Source: Rhodospirillales bacterium 24-66-33
Lineage (GTDB): Bacteria > Pseudomonadota > Alphaproteobacteria > Reyranellales > Reyranellaceae
Assembly (NCBI GenBank): GCA_002281855.1
Contig: NCHQ01000008.1
Location: forward strand, 1-64,000
DNA length: 64,000 nucleotides
Direction: 5' to 3'
Below are positions 16,493 to 25,713 of this stretch, piece by piece. The notes beneath the pieces were generated by a model, which was given only the letters and a program-made list of their open reading frames with translations, ran no database searches and was not told where the DNA came from. Each line of letters starts with the position of its first letter. Positions within the stretch are counted from its first letter, which is position 1. The translations under genes were made by a program, and so were the position numbers.

Positions 16493-17365
16493 CTACCGCT
16501 TCTCAAGTGTAACGCGAAACTTGGTATTGATCGCAACCTTGTGGACCACTGCGTCCAGTTGCGACACGACCCAATCCAACCCACGTTTATCGATGTAAAT
16601 CGGTTCGCCGACGCGAATTTGCAACGAACTCTGTGGCCCATAGTACTGTGCGCTGAAATGCAGGCGACCGCCATGACGAAGTAAACGCGTCAGCTTCTTA
16701 AGGACCGTGACCGGTTTGCGAACATGCTCGAATGCTTCGTAAAAGATAATGAAGTCGACACTATCGGGCGGGATGACCGCATCCAGATCGTCCAGATCGA
16801 GATCAACCGTGGCAGCGTCTAGCCCCATCGACTGCATAAAGTCTACAGACGGCCGAGAAAGTTCGAGGCCGAAGAGGTTCAGACTTGGCTGCCGTTCACG
16901 GAGCAATGCCAAGGCCTGCCCCGCCCCGCAGGCGGCATCAACGACGGTTCTGGTGTGGCGTGGAAAGTGCCTTTCACAAAGATTCACGACGCCAGCAAAA
17001 GGTTGTGTTCCTTGGCTTTTAAAAGCCGCGACCTTAGACGTATCCTTTTGATAGCCCGCGTGATCATCGTCCTTGGGGTTGCGAAAGATCGAATGACAGA
17101 ACCGACACATGTCGAACACAAAGATTTGCTGAGGGACTTTCAATAGAGGTAGGTGATCAAGATAAAAGTCGTGGAACGGTGCCCCCGGCGAATTCAAGTA
17201 GGTCGGCGCGCCGAGGCGTGATTGAGGCAATTGCCAGACACACCCGATTTCGCGGCTGTCGCAGACCGGGCAGCGATCAAGCGCTACGGTTCCCGCTACC
17301 GGAAATTTCTGAGGAAAGGCCTCCAGCGGGTCAAACAGCTTCGGAGCTATGTCAACCGGCGCCAT
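16493..17365 (-). CDS. Zinc-ribbon class I SAM methyltransferase
   Basis: This is a 290-residue protein matching the third module of the protein at 7317-10130. Two CxxC pairs (CPVCDSREIG and CRFCHSIFRNP) precede a Rossmann methyltransferase core (VVDAACGAGQALALL, then FIIFYEAFEHVRKPV). It shares the segment VGEPIYI with that paralogue near the C-terminus. It probably methylates a sugar of the capsule in the cytoplasm. The ATG at 17365 with AAGAGGG just upstream is preferred over an ATG-like codon at 17431, which would overlap the preceding gene by about 30 bp. The gene lies 34 bp after the methyltransferase-KpsE gene. Confidence 0.82.
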   Translation of the reverse strand: MAPVDIAPKLFDPLEAFPQKFPVAGTVALDRCPVCDSREIGCVWQLPQSRLGAPTYLNSPGAPFHDFYLDHLPLLKVPQQIFVFDMCRFCHSIFRNPKDDDHAGYQKDTSKVAAFKSQGTQPFAGVVNLCERHFPRHTRTVVDAACGAGQALALLRERQPSLNLFGLELSRPSVDFMQSMGLDAATVDLDLDDLDAVIPPDSVDFIIFYEAFEHVRKPVTVLKKLTRLLRHGGRLHFSAQYYGPQSSLQIRVGEPIYIDKRGLDWVVSQLDAVVHKVAINTKFRVTLEKR

Positions 17366-17399
17366 TACCCTCTTACGGGACCAGAACAATAGCAGGCTC

Positions 17400-19475
17400 C
17401 TACATAAGATGATCGCGGAGAGCGAAGGCAATTAACATTCCCGCAAACCAGGCAGCCGCAGCTCCCAAGATGACGGCGGCTATTGCCCTGGGGCGATTAG
17501 GATAAAGCGAGGTCTGTGGCATCATTGGCGGCGCAAACAGAGCAAGATAGGAAAGCTGGGCTTGACGTGTAAGATATGCCTGATTACGCATTTCCAAAGC
17601 ATCGGTGTATTGCTTGTCTGCATACTGGCGTTCCAGATCAAGCGATTGGTATTCTGCCATTGTTTCCGGTGACGTCACCCTCTGAGCTCCTGAACGGTCC
17701 TCTTTGCTGATATGGGCCTCCAACGCGGAAATCTGCGCCCCGAGCGGGGCGAGCATTGGGGATTTGGCCGCGCCCGCCTCGATGGACGCATATTGGGCCC
17801 GAAGCATCGACAGCTTCTTGCGCAGCTCTTCAACTCTGTCAGCTCCGGCCTGGGCCGTCTTTCCAGGATCAACCAGACTGCCCCCTTCCCGAAACACTAA
17901 CAACGCTTGGCGTGCCTCGGCCAGTTTCTGCCGGGCTCTGTCCAAATTATCATCGGCCAAGCGAACAATATCCTGCTGAGCTTTGGCATTGAGCTTGCGG
18001 AACATCTCATCGGATGTTGCGACCAACGTCTGCGCCAATTTGAGGGAATCCTGCGGTGTGAAAGCACGCACGGACACCAAGACATTCCCCGAAATCAAAT
18101 CGAAGTTTGCCGCGACCATCTTGGACCAATAGGTCTTCAACACTTCTGCTGTAGGATTTGACGGCAGGCGAGACCAATAATCTAGGTCGGCTTTGGAAAA
18201 CATCGCTCGCAGGTCGACACTGCGCTCAACATCCGCAATTGCCTGAGGACTATTGATGTAGTCAGTCACAACAAACGAATCAGGCGACATCGCGCCCAAT
18301 CCCATCGCCGACGCCCCGCCGCCGCGCGATGTACTTGCTTGAGAGGGTCCGCGCACGGCAAACTGAAAAGACGTCACATACTGGCTTGAAGCTATAAAAC
18401 CGAAATATACAACCGCAAGAAACGACGGGACACCAATCACCAAGAGGGCCGATAGGCCGAGCAGCCCGCCAAAACGTTTGCGCTGCGCCGGGCGCGGCAT
18501 CGGTGGAAGAAGCACGCCACTCCTCACATTCGAGGCCGCCTCTGCGGCACTGATGGCCACTTCACTAGGAGCTTGGACTTGAAGCTCATGGCGAGCAGTT
18601 GCTACCGGCAATCCTCCGGATTGCTGTGGCGTGTCCGCGATACTGGCTTCGACATTGAGCGCCTGGCTGTTGCTGACTGCCGGCGGAACAACCTCCGCTT
18701 CCGTTGTCCGCTGATGCTCTGGTCGGCCCTCGAACAACCGATAGTAGCCCTGGCTTTCGAGATCGATGATCTCTGTGCGAGGCACTAGCCCATAGGAAGC
18801 GAGCTCTTCGACCAGCTGGCCCTGCTCAGCCTCGGAGTCCCTTTTCTTGCAGAAGCGTTGCAAGTCTAGCAATACATAGCGATAACGAGACAAAGTACGG
18901 CAAAGCCGAATGTAGTCACCCGCCGCCTGTGACGATACGAAATCCGTAAAGATGGCTACTGAATCCGAGACATCGAGGTCAGCAACCGCGTCTGGGAAAG
19001 CTGCCCCAATCAATCGGCAATTCTGGTCAACTTGAGGGAATTCAGCACACAGTTCGCGCGAAATTGCTAAAGCCGTCAGGTGCCTGCGTTCGTCGCGTTC
19101 AATGCCAACGGCGGCAAAGCCGTCATGGGCAAGCATCAACGGCAATGTTCCAAGTCCAGAGCCGATTTCGTGATATGAGCGCAAGTTAGAAAATTGACGC
19201 CGAATTAAGTCGCAAATCGCAATCTCACCCGGCGGAATAGGAAAGCCATTCTCAAGCTGCAAATTGTAATGTTCATAGGCGCCGGAGCGATTGACGCCCA
19301 ACAACCTAATGCGCTCGCCCAACACCTGGATTGTCTTGAGGCGGACGGCTTCCGGCGCACGGGAACTTTCGGACTCCTGCCTGTCCTGGTCTATGAGCTC
19401 GTCGTGATCCTGCCGCGACAAAGACCCTCTGTCCTGCACTTGGTCGCAATCGCTCCGCTTAGGTTCAATCGGCAT
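17400..19475 (-). CDS. Methyltransferase-KpsE fusion: capsule export inner-membrane protein with N-terminal SAM methyltransferase domain
   Basis: Residues about 50-250 are a class I methyltransferase-like domain (RSGAYEHYNLQLENGFPIP, SYHEIGSGLGTLPLMLAHDG, YVLLDLQRFCKKRD) related to the module in the gene at 14469. A proline-rich linker leads to residues about 330-690, a KpsE-type polysaccharide co-polymerase: membrane segment near 335-365 (LLGLSALLVIGVPSFLAVVY), a long periplasmic coiled-coil region, and a second membrane segment at the C-terminus (AAVILGAAAAWFAGMLIAFA). KpsE links the KpsM/KpsT exporter to the outer-membrane channel. The start overlaps the kpsT stop by one base (TAATG). KpsE proteins normally have no enzyme domain, so this fusion is unusual; it could join chain-end methylation to export (inference). 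Confidence 0.85.
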   Translation of the reverse strand: MPIEPKRSDCDQVQDRGSLSRQDHDELIDQDRQESESSRAPEAVRLKTIQVLGERIRLLGVNRSGAYEHYNLQLENGFPIPPGEIAICDLIRRQFSNLRSYHEIGSGLGTLPLMLAHDGFAAVGIERDERRHLTALAISRELCAEFPQVDQNCRLIGAAFPDAVADLDVSDSVAIFTDFVSSQAAGDYIRLCRTLSRYRYVLLDLQRFCKKRDSEAEQGQLVEELASYGLVPRTEIIDLESQGYYRLFEGRPEHQRTTEAEVVPPAVSNSQALNVEASIADTPQQSGGLPVATARHELQVQAPSEVAISAAEAASNVRSGVLLPPMPRPAQRKRFGGLLGLSALLVIGVPSFLAVVYFGFIASSQYVTSFQFAVRGPSQASTSRGGGASAMGLGAMSPDSFVVTDYINSPQAIADVERSVDLRAMFSKADLDYWSRLPSNPTAEVLKTYWSKMVAANFDLISGNVLVSVRAFTPQDSLKLAQTLVATSDEMFRKLNAKAQQDIVRLADDNLDRARQKLAEARQALLVFREGGSLVDPGKTAQAGADRVEELRKKLSMLRAQYASIEAGAAKSPMLAPLGAQISALEAHISKEDRSGAQRVTSPETMAEYQSLDLERQYADKQYTDALEMRNQAYLTRQAQLSYLALFAPPMMPQTSLYPNRPRAIAAVILGAAAAWFAGMLIAFALRDHLM

Positions 19476-20158
19476 TACGATGTGCCCTTAAGACTATTGA
19501 GTGGCTCCGCTACTATTCTGTTGTAGGATTCCACAGCCTCCTTGATATTTTGATAGTACGTCAGTTTACCATTGTGCAGGGTCGCGCCGGCATCGCAATA
19601 GGTCAGCATCGTTTCAGGCGCGTGGGATACGAGGATCATCCGACTATCTTTTAATCGGCTGTTGAATGTTTCCTGCACTCGCGCCGCGAAGCGGGCGTCA
19701 CCGGCACCGAAGCCTTCGTCAATGAGATAGACGTCGAACTTGAGCGCCATACTGGCTCCAAATCCCAGTCTGGACTGCATGCCACTCGAGTACGACCTGA
19801 CAGGTTCATCAAAGTACTCGCCCAATTCAGCGAAAGACTCAACGAACTCTACGACTTCAGCGACGTTATAGTCATACACTCTCGCGAGAAAGGCGGCGTT
19901 TTCGCGGCCGCTCATGTTACCCGCGAAGCATCCCGTATATCCTAAGGGAAACGAAACGCTCACGCCACGCCAGATACGCCCCCGTTCAGGCAACTCGCTC
20001 CCACCAATCAAACGCAGCAAGGTCGACTTGCCAGCTCCATTTAAGCCGAGGATGCCAATGCTCTTGCGTGTATCGAATTCCATACTGAGATTGTCGATGA
20101 CTACCTTCCGACCGAATTTTGTCGGGTAGCTCATAAACACATTTTCGAAAACGATCAT
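19475..20158 (-). CDS. kpsT: Polysaccharide ABC exporter ATPase, KpsT type
   Basis: This is a 227-residue ABC ATPase of normal KpsT length. The Walker A loop GLNGAGKST is near residue 42, the signature SYSSGMQSRLGFG near 125, and the Walker B region DVYLIDEGFGAGD follows. It lacks the C-terminal carbohydrate-binding extension of Wzt, which points to a capsule-type exporter recognising a common lipid anchor. It hydrolyses ATP to drive KpsM. It overlaps kpsM by four bases (ATGA) and the KpsE fusion gene by one base, so the three are translationally coupled. Confidence 0.93.
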   Translation of the reverse strand: MIVFENVFMSYPTKFGRKVVIDNLSMEFDTRKSIGILGLNGAGKSTLLRLIGGSELPERGRIWRGVSVSFPLGYTGCFAGNMSGRENAAFLARVYDYNVAEVVEFVESFAELGEYFDEPVRSYSSGMQSRLGFGASMALKFDVYLIDEGFGAGDARFAARVQETFNSRLKDSRMILVSHAPETMLTYCDAGATLHNGKLTYYQNIKEAVESYNRIVAEPLNSLKGTS

Positions 20159-20973
20159 GTCGGCTCAAGGACCTTTCGCCGCGCAACCTGCATAAGGGCG
20201 AATCCCACCACCATCACCAGGATGCTGACGCCCACTACATAGTATGTGTCGAGATAGAACGAATTAATATTCCAATAAAACCCGGCCCTGAACATCATGA
20301 CGATATGCAACAGCGGATTGTAGAGCATATACTCGCGGAATGGCTGCGGCACTTGATCTGGTAGAAACCAGATCCCAGAGAATATCCATAGGGGGAAGGA
20401 AAACATTCCAAAAATCGACATCCAGTTGTGAAAGAAACTCTGAATGACGATGTTGGTCATGCCAATTCCCAGACCAATACCAATCGCTAAGGTGCAAGCT
20501 TCCATTACAGCCAACAGATCGTATGGTAGTGCCTCTGCAATTCCACTGATGTAAAGCCCAAGAAACATCAAAAAGCCTACGAATAGATAAGTTATAGATT
20601 CAAGCGTGGCGCGCGCAACAATAACGTCAATGGGCTTAACAGGCGGCAAAGTGAGCAAATTTCTATTCGAAGCGATCGATTGACTGACGTAGTTCATCAC
20701 TTTCGAGTAGAGGAAAAAAGGGATAAGGCCCGTCATCATAAACAATGCGGTACTTGTTCCGATGGGTGCATTTCTCTTTAGGACCAGGGTGAAAAAGATT
20801 AGATACACAACGAGATGTAGCGCTGGTTCAATCAGGGCCCACAGATATCCAATCCTCGACTCGCCAAAGTGAGCCCGCATTTCTCGGCGAATTAACGCCG
20901 ACACAACGCGGACATGCGTGCGGATCACGTATACCCAGCTCTTCCACGCAAACATGCAATCATGACTTGGCAA
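20155..20973 (-). CDS. kpsM: Polysaccharide ABC exporter permease, KpsM type (ABC-2)
   Basis: This is a 272-residue ABC-2 permease with about six hydrophobic segments (for example HLVVYLIFFTLVL, TYLFVGFLMFLGLYISGI and VVGVSILVMVVGFALMQVA) and the family segment FGESRIGYLWALIEPALHL at the first cytoplasmic loop. It forms the inner-membrane channel for the lipid-linked polysaccharide with KpsT. The start is uncertain: a TTG at 20973 follows AAAGG at about 8 bases, while an ATG six codons later has no clear ribosome binding site. A gap of 136 bp separates it from the glycosyltransferase upstream. Base composition is clearly more AT-rich than in the rkp or stress-response genes. Confidence 0.92.
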   Translation of the reverse strand: MPSHDCMFAWKSWVYVIRTHVRVVSALIRREMRAHFGESRIGYLWALIEPALHLVVYLIFFTLVLKRNAPIGTSTALFMMTGLIPFFLYSKVMNYVSQSIASNRNLLTLPPVKPIDVIVARATLESITYLFVGFLMFLGLYISGIAEALPYDLLAVMEACTLAIGIGLGIGMTNIVIQSFFHNWMSIFGMFSFPLWIFSGIWFLPDQVPQPFREYMLYNPLLHIVMMFRAGFYWNINSFYLDTYYVVGVSILVMVVGFALMQVARRKVLEPT

Positions 20974-21109
20974 TAAAGGCGCCTTTTAGTTGCATTTTAC
21001 AGTAACATTACGGCGACTGCAGAAGCCTGCGAATATGCAGCAGCTAACACTCCTTCGAACGGCACTTCATTTCCAATAGTGGCCCGATTTTCGAAACTCC
21101 CCTACGAAG

Positions 21110-23236
21110 CTAACTTGGTTCTCTAACAAGTCCGCTATCCCCGACCTCGCCGTACAGCTGGAGAGTGCTTGCGAGCATGCGGGAGACTGGGAATGCCGCA
21201 GTAGCCCAACGCTCTGCCTCGACGCTCATTCGCTCGAGGCGGCGTGGCTCAGCTGACAATCGGAAGACAATTTCGGCTATTTCGCTGGGCGTGGGTTGAA
21301 CACTAGTGATAATTCCTGTCACGTCGGAAATCAAGGTTTCCGGTGCCCCCCCTGCAGGGCTTGTAATGACTGGTACACCGGCAAGCTGGGCCTCGATCAG
21401 AGCGTTCGGCAAGCCCTCATGCGCCGAGAGTAGCATCAAGGCATCCATTTTTGATAACCAGAATCCTACACAAGCCGATCTGCCGACGAACAGACACCGC
21501 TCTGCTATGCCCAGTGCAACTGCACGCTTTTCCATTCTCTTGCGGAAAGGGCCGTCACCAACGATGATGAAGCAGGCCTTCGGAATCCTGCTGCTAATTG
21601 CTGCAGCGGCATCTACCCATTGCAAAGGACGTTTTACTTCATCTAATCGCATCACGGCACCGACGGTCAACACATCTGGTCCCACGCGCTCACTGAAAAT
21701 TCTAAACGCTGATTGCGACCAGGGATCACCCGCAGACTGTAGCCGCGCAACACCGTTAGGGACTACGGCGATACGCTCCGGTGCCATATCTAGCCACGCA
21801 GCATACCGAGCTGCGGCGTACCGAGAGTTGACGGTTAGCTTCACACCGGGCGCGCGCAGCAGAGATCGATAAATGATGTCATATTCGACAAGATAGTTCT
21901 CACGACGGTCGGGCGGTGGCGTCGATCTTCCACTCAAAATGATGCGGGGAACGCCGGCGAGAAGAGCAGCGAAACCTGCCGCAAAGACCAAGCCGTCCTG
22001 CCAGATGTGAACGACTTCTGGACTAATCGACCGCAAATGATCAGTTAACTTCATCACAGCTTCGGCCGTGGACCATGGCAGAAATCCTAGGGCTCTTAGC
22101 GCAGGCCGAACTGCAGATGTTGCAAGATCTCCAGCAAAGTCGGGCAATTCCCTATAAGATTGGACCGTAATCCCGGCGCCTTCTAAGTCGGTCAGAAAAA
22201 ATTGACCATCCTTGCGGTCATACAGCGACCTGGCTATTACCTTAACAGGGTCGAGAACGACGCCATCTCGCAACGTCCTCTGTTGCGGGCTCATTTTACT
22301 CAGTCCTACGGCAGTCGTGACTAGTTGACGCTCGGCACCACCGGTCGCGAGGGAGCCAGTAAGCAATACCAATGAGCCTGTTTTACGATGTGAAGCAGAG
22401 GATATACCGCTCTGTCGCGCTTGCAGCACACGGTCAAACAGGACGTCCAGCACCCTGACTGACGCCAATGCATCTTTGGTGACTGTACTGGAATTCCCTT
22501 CCTCCCATTCGCCGATCACCGTCCGCAAATGCTCGGCGTTATCGACGATCTGAGGTCTAAGTCCCGCCCCGCCCGCCAAGCGCTTTAGGATCACTCCGGG
22601 TGTCCGATAGCGCCCCCATTCTTCTTCAAGCCAGGATGACGCGTTCAGCCAAGACTCTCTGCGCTTTGCAAGCATACGCGACAATTGGTCAAAGGCTGCC
22701 CGACGCTTCGTCATCTCTCCAGCAGTGTCACAAGCCTCAGCATAGGCAAGCAGCTGATCCAAGCTCTTTGGCATGCGAGGGAATCGGGCCTGCAAGCTAG
22801 CGCTTACCGCTCTCGGTCCTTTGCGCCGCCATGCTACCTGCACAAAATTCTGGAAGGCGTCCATTGACTTCGGGAATCGCAAGCTGACTCCCAGCCAAGC
22901 TTCGAGAGCGCGCTCGTCGTTAACCTCCCATAACAAGCGTGCAACAATTTTTTGAAACTCTTCGATGTTGGGATAGTTCTCGACGAACCCTAGCAGTTCT
23001 AAAATCGCGGCCGCCCGAGCATCGCTTTCTCGAGCATGATCACGAACCGCGCGCGCTCTCTTTCTTATCTCCTGCGTCGGCCGCTGCTTGACGTTACCGG
23101 CCGCGACACCCTTCTTGACCGCTTCGAGAATGGGGTCTGGCGTATCTGCGGGTGGAAACGTGTCGTGGAGTTTCAACCTTGACCAACGCTGCCGCGAAAG
23201 GAAGGAGCCTGGTCTGGGAAATCGAATCCCCCCCAT
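21110..23236 (-). CDS. Glycosyltransferase family 4 with alpha-helical N-terminal extension
   Basis: This is a 708-residue protein. The C-terminal ~400 residues are a GT-B glycosyltransferase: LTGSLATGGAERQLVT, VVHIWQDGLVFAAGFAALLA, IAVVPNGV and the signature HEGLPNALIEAQLAGVPVI. The first ~290 residues are helical and resemble degenerate TPR repeats without a clear consensus. The glycosyltransferase part is a paralogue of that in the TPR fusion at 4502-7327 (both have AGGAERQ, a WQD motif and ALLAGVP). It should add a sugar to the capsule repeat in the cytoplasm; donor and acceptor are not predictable. The start is taken as the ATG at 23236, 12 bp after the epimerase stop, in one operon. Confidence 0.87.
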   Translation of the reverse strand: MGGIRFPRPGSFLSRQRWSRLKLHDTFPPADTPDPILEAVKKGVAAGNVKQRPTQEIRKRARAVRDHARESDARAAAILELLGFVENYPNIEEFQKIVARLLWEVNDERALEAWLGVSLRFPKSMDAFQNFVQVAWRRKGPRAVSASLQARFPRMPKSLDQLLAYAEACDTAGEMTKRRAAFDQLSRMLAKRRESWLNASSWLEEEWGRYRTPGVILKRLAGGAGLRPQIVDNAEHLRTVIGEWEEGNSSTVTKDALASVRVLDVLFDRVLQARQSGISSASHRKTGSLVLLTGSLATGGAERQLVTTAVGLSKMSPQQRTLRDGVVLDPVKVIARSLYDRKDGQFFLTDLEGAGITVQSYRELPDFAGDLATSAVRPALRALGFLPWSTAEAVMKLTDHLRSISPEVVHIWQDGLVFAAGFAALLAGVPRIILSGRSTPPPDRRENYLVEYDIIYRSLLRAPGVKLTVNSRYAAARYAAWLDMAPERIAVVPNGVARLQSAGDPWSQSAFRIFSERVGPDVLTVGAVMRLDEVKRPLQWVDAAAAISSRIPKACFIIVGDGPFRKRMEKRAVALGIAERCLFVGRSACVGFWLSKMDALMLLSAHEGLPNALIEAQLAGVPVITSPAGGAPETLISDVTGIITSVQPTPSEIAEIVFRLSAEPRRLERMSVEAERWATAAFPVSRMLASTLQLYGEVGDSGLVREPS

Positions 23237-23248
23237 CACGCCTGCTCA

Positions 23249-24256
23249 TCAGACGCGATAGTATTCTCTATACCACAGCACGAACTCCCGCACGCCCACT
23301 GCTGTTGGTGTCTGGGGCAAGTATCCAATCAAGGCCTTGAGGAATTCTGTCGACGCCTCCGTCCTCGGGACATCGCCTGGCTGCATACCCATGTAGTTCC
23401 GCTCAGATTTAATGCCAAGCGTTTGCTCGATCTCGTCAATAAATCGCAACAAACTCACCGGATTTCCGCCACCGATGTTCACGACCCGGTACGGCGCATT
23501 GGGACTAGATGAATCGGTTTCGACTTCGGTCACGTCACCAGCCCGCGTCGGCACCCGGGCGGTCAAACGAACGATAGCCTCTACGAGATCATCAACATAC
23601 GTGAAGTCCCGCTCCATGTTTCCGTGGTTGTAAACGTCGATCGGGCGCCCCCCCAAAATGTTCTGAACGAACTTGAAGAGCGCCATATCTGGCCGCCCCC
23701 AAGGCCCATATGCGCTGAAGAACCGGAAGACTGTGATCGGCATATCCCAGAGATGCGCGTAGCTATGGGCGAGGGCTTCCACCGACTTCTTGGTCGCAGC
23801 GTACACGGTTAAAGGATGGTCGGCCCGATCGGTCTCTGCAAGCGGAAAGTCGACGCTCGCGCCATAGACGGAGCTGGTGGAGGCAATCAGCAAATGCTGG
23901 GGACGCAACTTGTGGCACATCTCCAGAATATTGAAACTGCCGACAACATTCGAATCGATGTAGGCGCTCGGGTTTTCAAGGCTGTATCGCACGCCCGCTT
24001 GGGCGGCCAAATGGAACACCAACTCTGGGTTGGACCGCTCAAAGATAGTTTGGAGCTTGCTGGCGTCTTCCAACATGCAGAGATGGGCGGAAAAGCCGTT
24101 GTGCTTCTTGAGGAGGGCGTGGCGGTTCTCCTTGAGTTTGACGTCGTAATACGGGGTCATTCCGTCTACGCCCGTAACCTCATGGCCCTGCTCCAGCAGA
24201 CGCTTGGCGAGATGAAACCCAATGAAGCCCGCAGTTCCAGTTACCAAACAGCGCAT
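23249..24256 (-). CDS. NAD-dependent nucleotide-sugar epimerase, UDP-glucuronate 4-epimerase type
   Basis: This is a 335-residue extended SDR. The N-terminal TGTAGFIG loop binds NAD, and the catalytic tyrosine and lysine are in YAATKKS, preceded by STSSVYG. The sequences GVDGMTPYYDVKLKENR and VYNHGNMERDFTYVDDLVEA are characteristic of the UDP-glucuronate 4-epimerase group (LspL-like). It would make UDP-galacturonate or a related acidic sugar. It is followed by a glycosyltransferase gene 12 bp downstream and preceded by a nucleotide-sugar dehydrogenase, so dehydrogenase and epimerase probably act in sequence to supply an acidic capsule sugar. Confidence 0.9.
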   Translation of the reverse strand: MRCLVTGTAGFIGFHLAKRLLEQGHEVTGVDGMTPYYDVKLKENRHALLKKHNGFSAHLCMLEDASKLQTIFERSNPELVFHLAAQAGVRYSLENPSAYIDSNVVGSFNILEMCHKLRPQHLLIASTSSVYGASVDFPLAETDRADHPLTVYAATKKSVEALAHSYAHLWDMPITVFRFFSAYGPWGRPDMALFKFVQNILGGRPIDVYNHGNMERDFTYVDDLVEAIVRLTARVPTRAGDVTEVETDSSSPNAPYRVVNIGGGNPVSLLRFIDEIEQTLGIKSERNYMGMQPGDVPRTEASTEFLKALIGYLPQTPTAVGVREFVLWYREYYRV

Positions 24257-24330
24257 CGCTACGGCCTCTTACTTTAATTTTGCATCCCGCCAGTTTATCA
24301 GTGTGATACATCAAGCCCCGACATAGCCAA

Positions 24331-25713
24331 TCACGCTTTGATGACGTGTTTCCTAGTCACGCCAAGGCGCGCGCATACGTTTCGAGTATCGACAACGAGA
24401 GACGACCATTCCACAAGTCCACGGTAATCTACCTCGTCGTGATCTGTGCAGATCACAGCCGCGTCGAAACCGGCAACGACTGATTCCGTAAGTGCGACCG
24501 ATCGCCTACCCGCAAATTCGGGATGCTCGCGGCTCTTCGGAACCTCAGCGACCATCGGATCGTAATATGAAACCGTCGCGCCCCGCTTCTCCAGCAACTC
24601 CATGATCTTGAAGGCCGGGCTTTCACGCGTGTCCTCGACGTTCTTCTTGTAAGCAATTCCCAGAATCAGGATGCGAGCTCCCTTGGACGCCCGTCCGGCA
24701 ACTTGGTTCAAAGCCTCAATCGTTCGATCGACAACGCGCTGAGGCATCGCCGTGTTAATCTCGCCCGCGAGTTCAATGAAGCGGGTGACGACGCCATATT
24801 CGCGCGCTTTCCAAGTCAGGTAAAATGGGTCGATTGGAATACAGTGTCCTCCGAGGCCGGGGCCCGGATAGAACGGCATATACCCGAATGGCTTGGTTTT
24901 GGCGGCTTCGATAACTTCCCAGACGTCTATCCCCATGGCCTCGAACACTGTCTTGAGCTCATTGACCAAGGCAATATTGACGGAGCGAAAAATGTTCTCC
25001 GTGAGCTTTACTGCCTCGGCCGCCTCCAGAGAGGTCACGGGGACAGTATGCGTCACCACCTCGTCATAGAGAGCACAAGCAAGGCGCAGTGCATCGGGGC
25101 CATCGCCCCCTACCACCTTCGGAATCACCGCTGTCGAGAATTGGGCGTTGCCGGGGTCTTCGCGCTCAGGCGAATAGGCGAGAAAGAAATCGTGGCCCGA
25201 ACGAAGACCATGTCGCTCGAGAATGGGCTGAAGAACGTCACGAGAGGTTCCCGGATAGGTGGTTGACTCCAGGACGACAAGCTGCCCATGCCTTACAAAG
25301 GGCGCGATCGCCTCGGCCGTATGAACGATGAAAGTGAGATCAGGCTCGCGCTGGCGGGTCAACGGTGTTGGCACGCAGAGGATAATTGCGTCCGCCTCGC
25401 GAATGCGAGAGAAGTCACTTGTGGCCGCAAGCTGGCCAGTATGACGCAGATCTGAGATTTCACGGGAATCGATATGACTGATGTATGAGTTGCCCGCGTT
25501 GAGTTTGTCCACCTTAATTTCATCGATGTCGAAGCCCAACACCGAAAAGCCCTTCCTCGCGATGGTGCACGCAAGTGGCAGACCCACATATCCAAGGCCA
25601 ACTACGGCGACTGTCGCCCTATGGGCCTTGAAGCGCTCGACTATAGATGACACTGGCTCAGGTGACCGCGCCTCTTCCCGATTGAGGGCAATGGCCCCAG
25701 GATCACGCTTCAC
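24331..25713 (-). CDS. Nucleotide-sugar 6-dehydrogenase (UDP-GlcNAc dehydrogenase / WbpA-like)
   Basis: This is a 460-residue UDP-glucose/GDP-mannose dehydrogenase family protein. The N-terminal NAD loop is VVGLGYVGLPLACTIARKG; the catalytic cysteine is in GPGLGGHCIPIDPFYL; the C-terminal domain has GIAYKKNVEDTRESP. The CIPIDPFYLTWKAREYG pattern is typical of the WbpA/UDP-N-acetylglucosamine branch. It oxidises C6 twice with NAD to the uronic acid. The start is GTG at 25713, supported by GGAGG 6 bases upstream (GGAGGTAGCTAGTG). It is the first gene of the - strand operon. A second, different dehydrogenase is at 39961-41244. Confidence 0.9.
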   Translation of the reverse strand: MKRDPGAIALNREEARSPEPVSSIVERFKAHRATVAVVGLGYVGLPLACTIARKGFSVLGFDIDEIKVDKLNAGNSYISHIDSREISDLRHTGQLAATSDFSRIREADAIILCVPTPLTRQREPDLTFIVHTAEAIAPFVRHGQLVVLESTTYPGTSRDVLQPILERHGLRSGHDFFLAYSPEREDPGNAQFSTAVIPKVVGGDGPDALRLACALYDEVVTHTVPVTSLEAAEAVKLTENIFRSVNIALVNELKTVFEAMGIDVWEVIEAAKTKPFGYMPFYPGPGLGGHCIPIDPFYLTWKAREYGVVTRFIELAGEINTAMPQRVVDRTIEALNQVAGRASKGARILILGIAYKKNVEDTRESPAFKIMELLEKRGATVSYYDPMVAEVPKSREHPEFAGRRSVALTESVVAGFDAAVICTDHDEVDYRGLVEWSSLVVDTRNVCARLGVTRKHVIKA

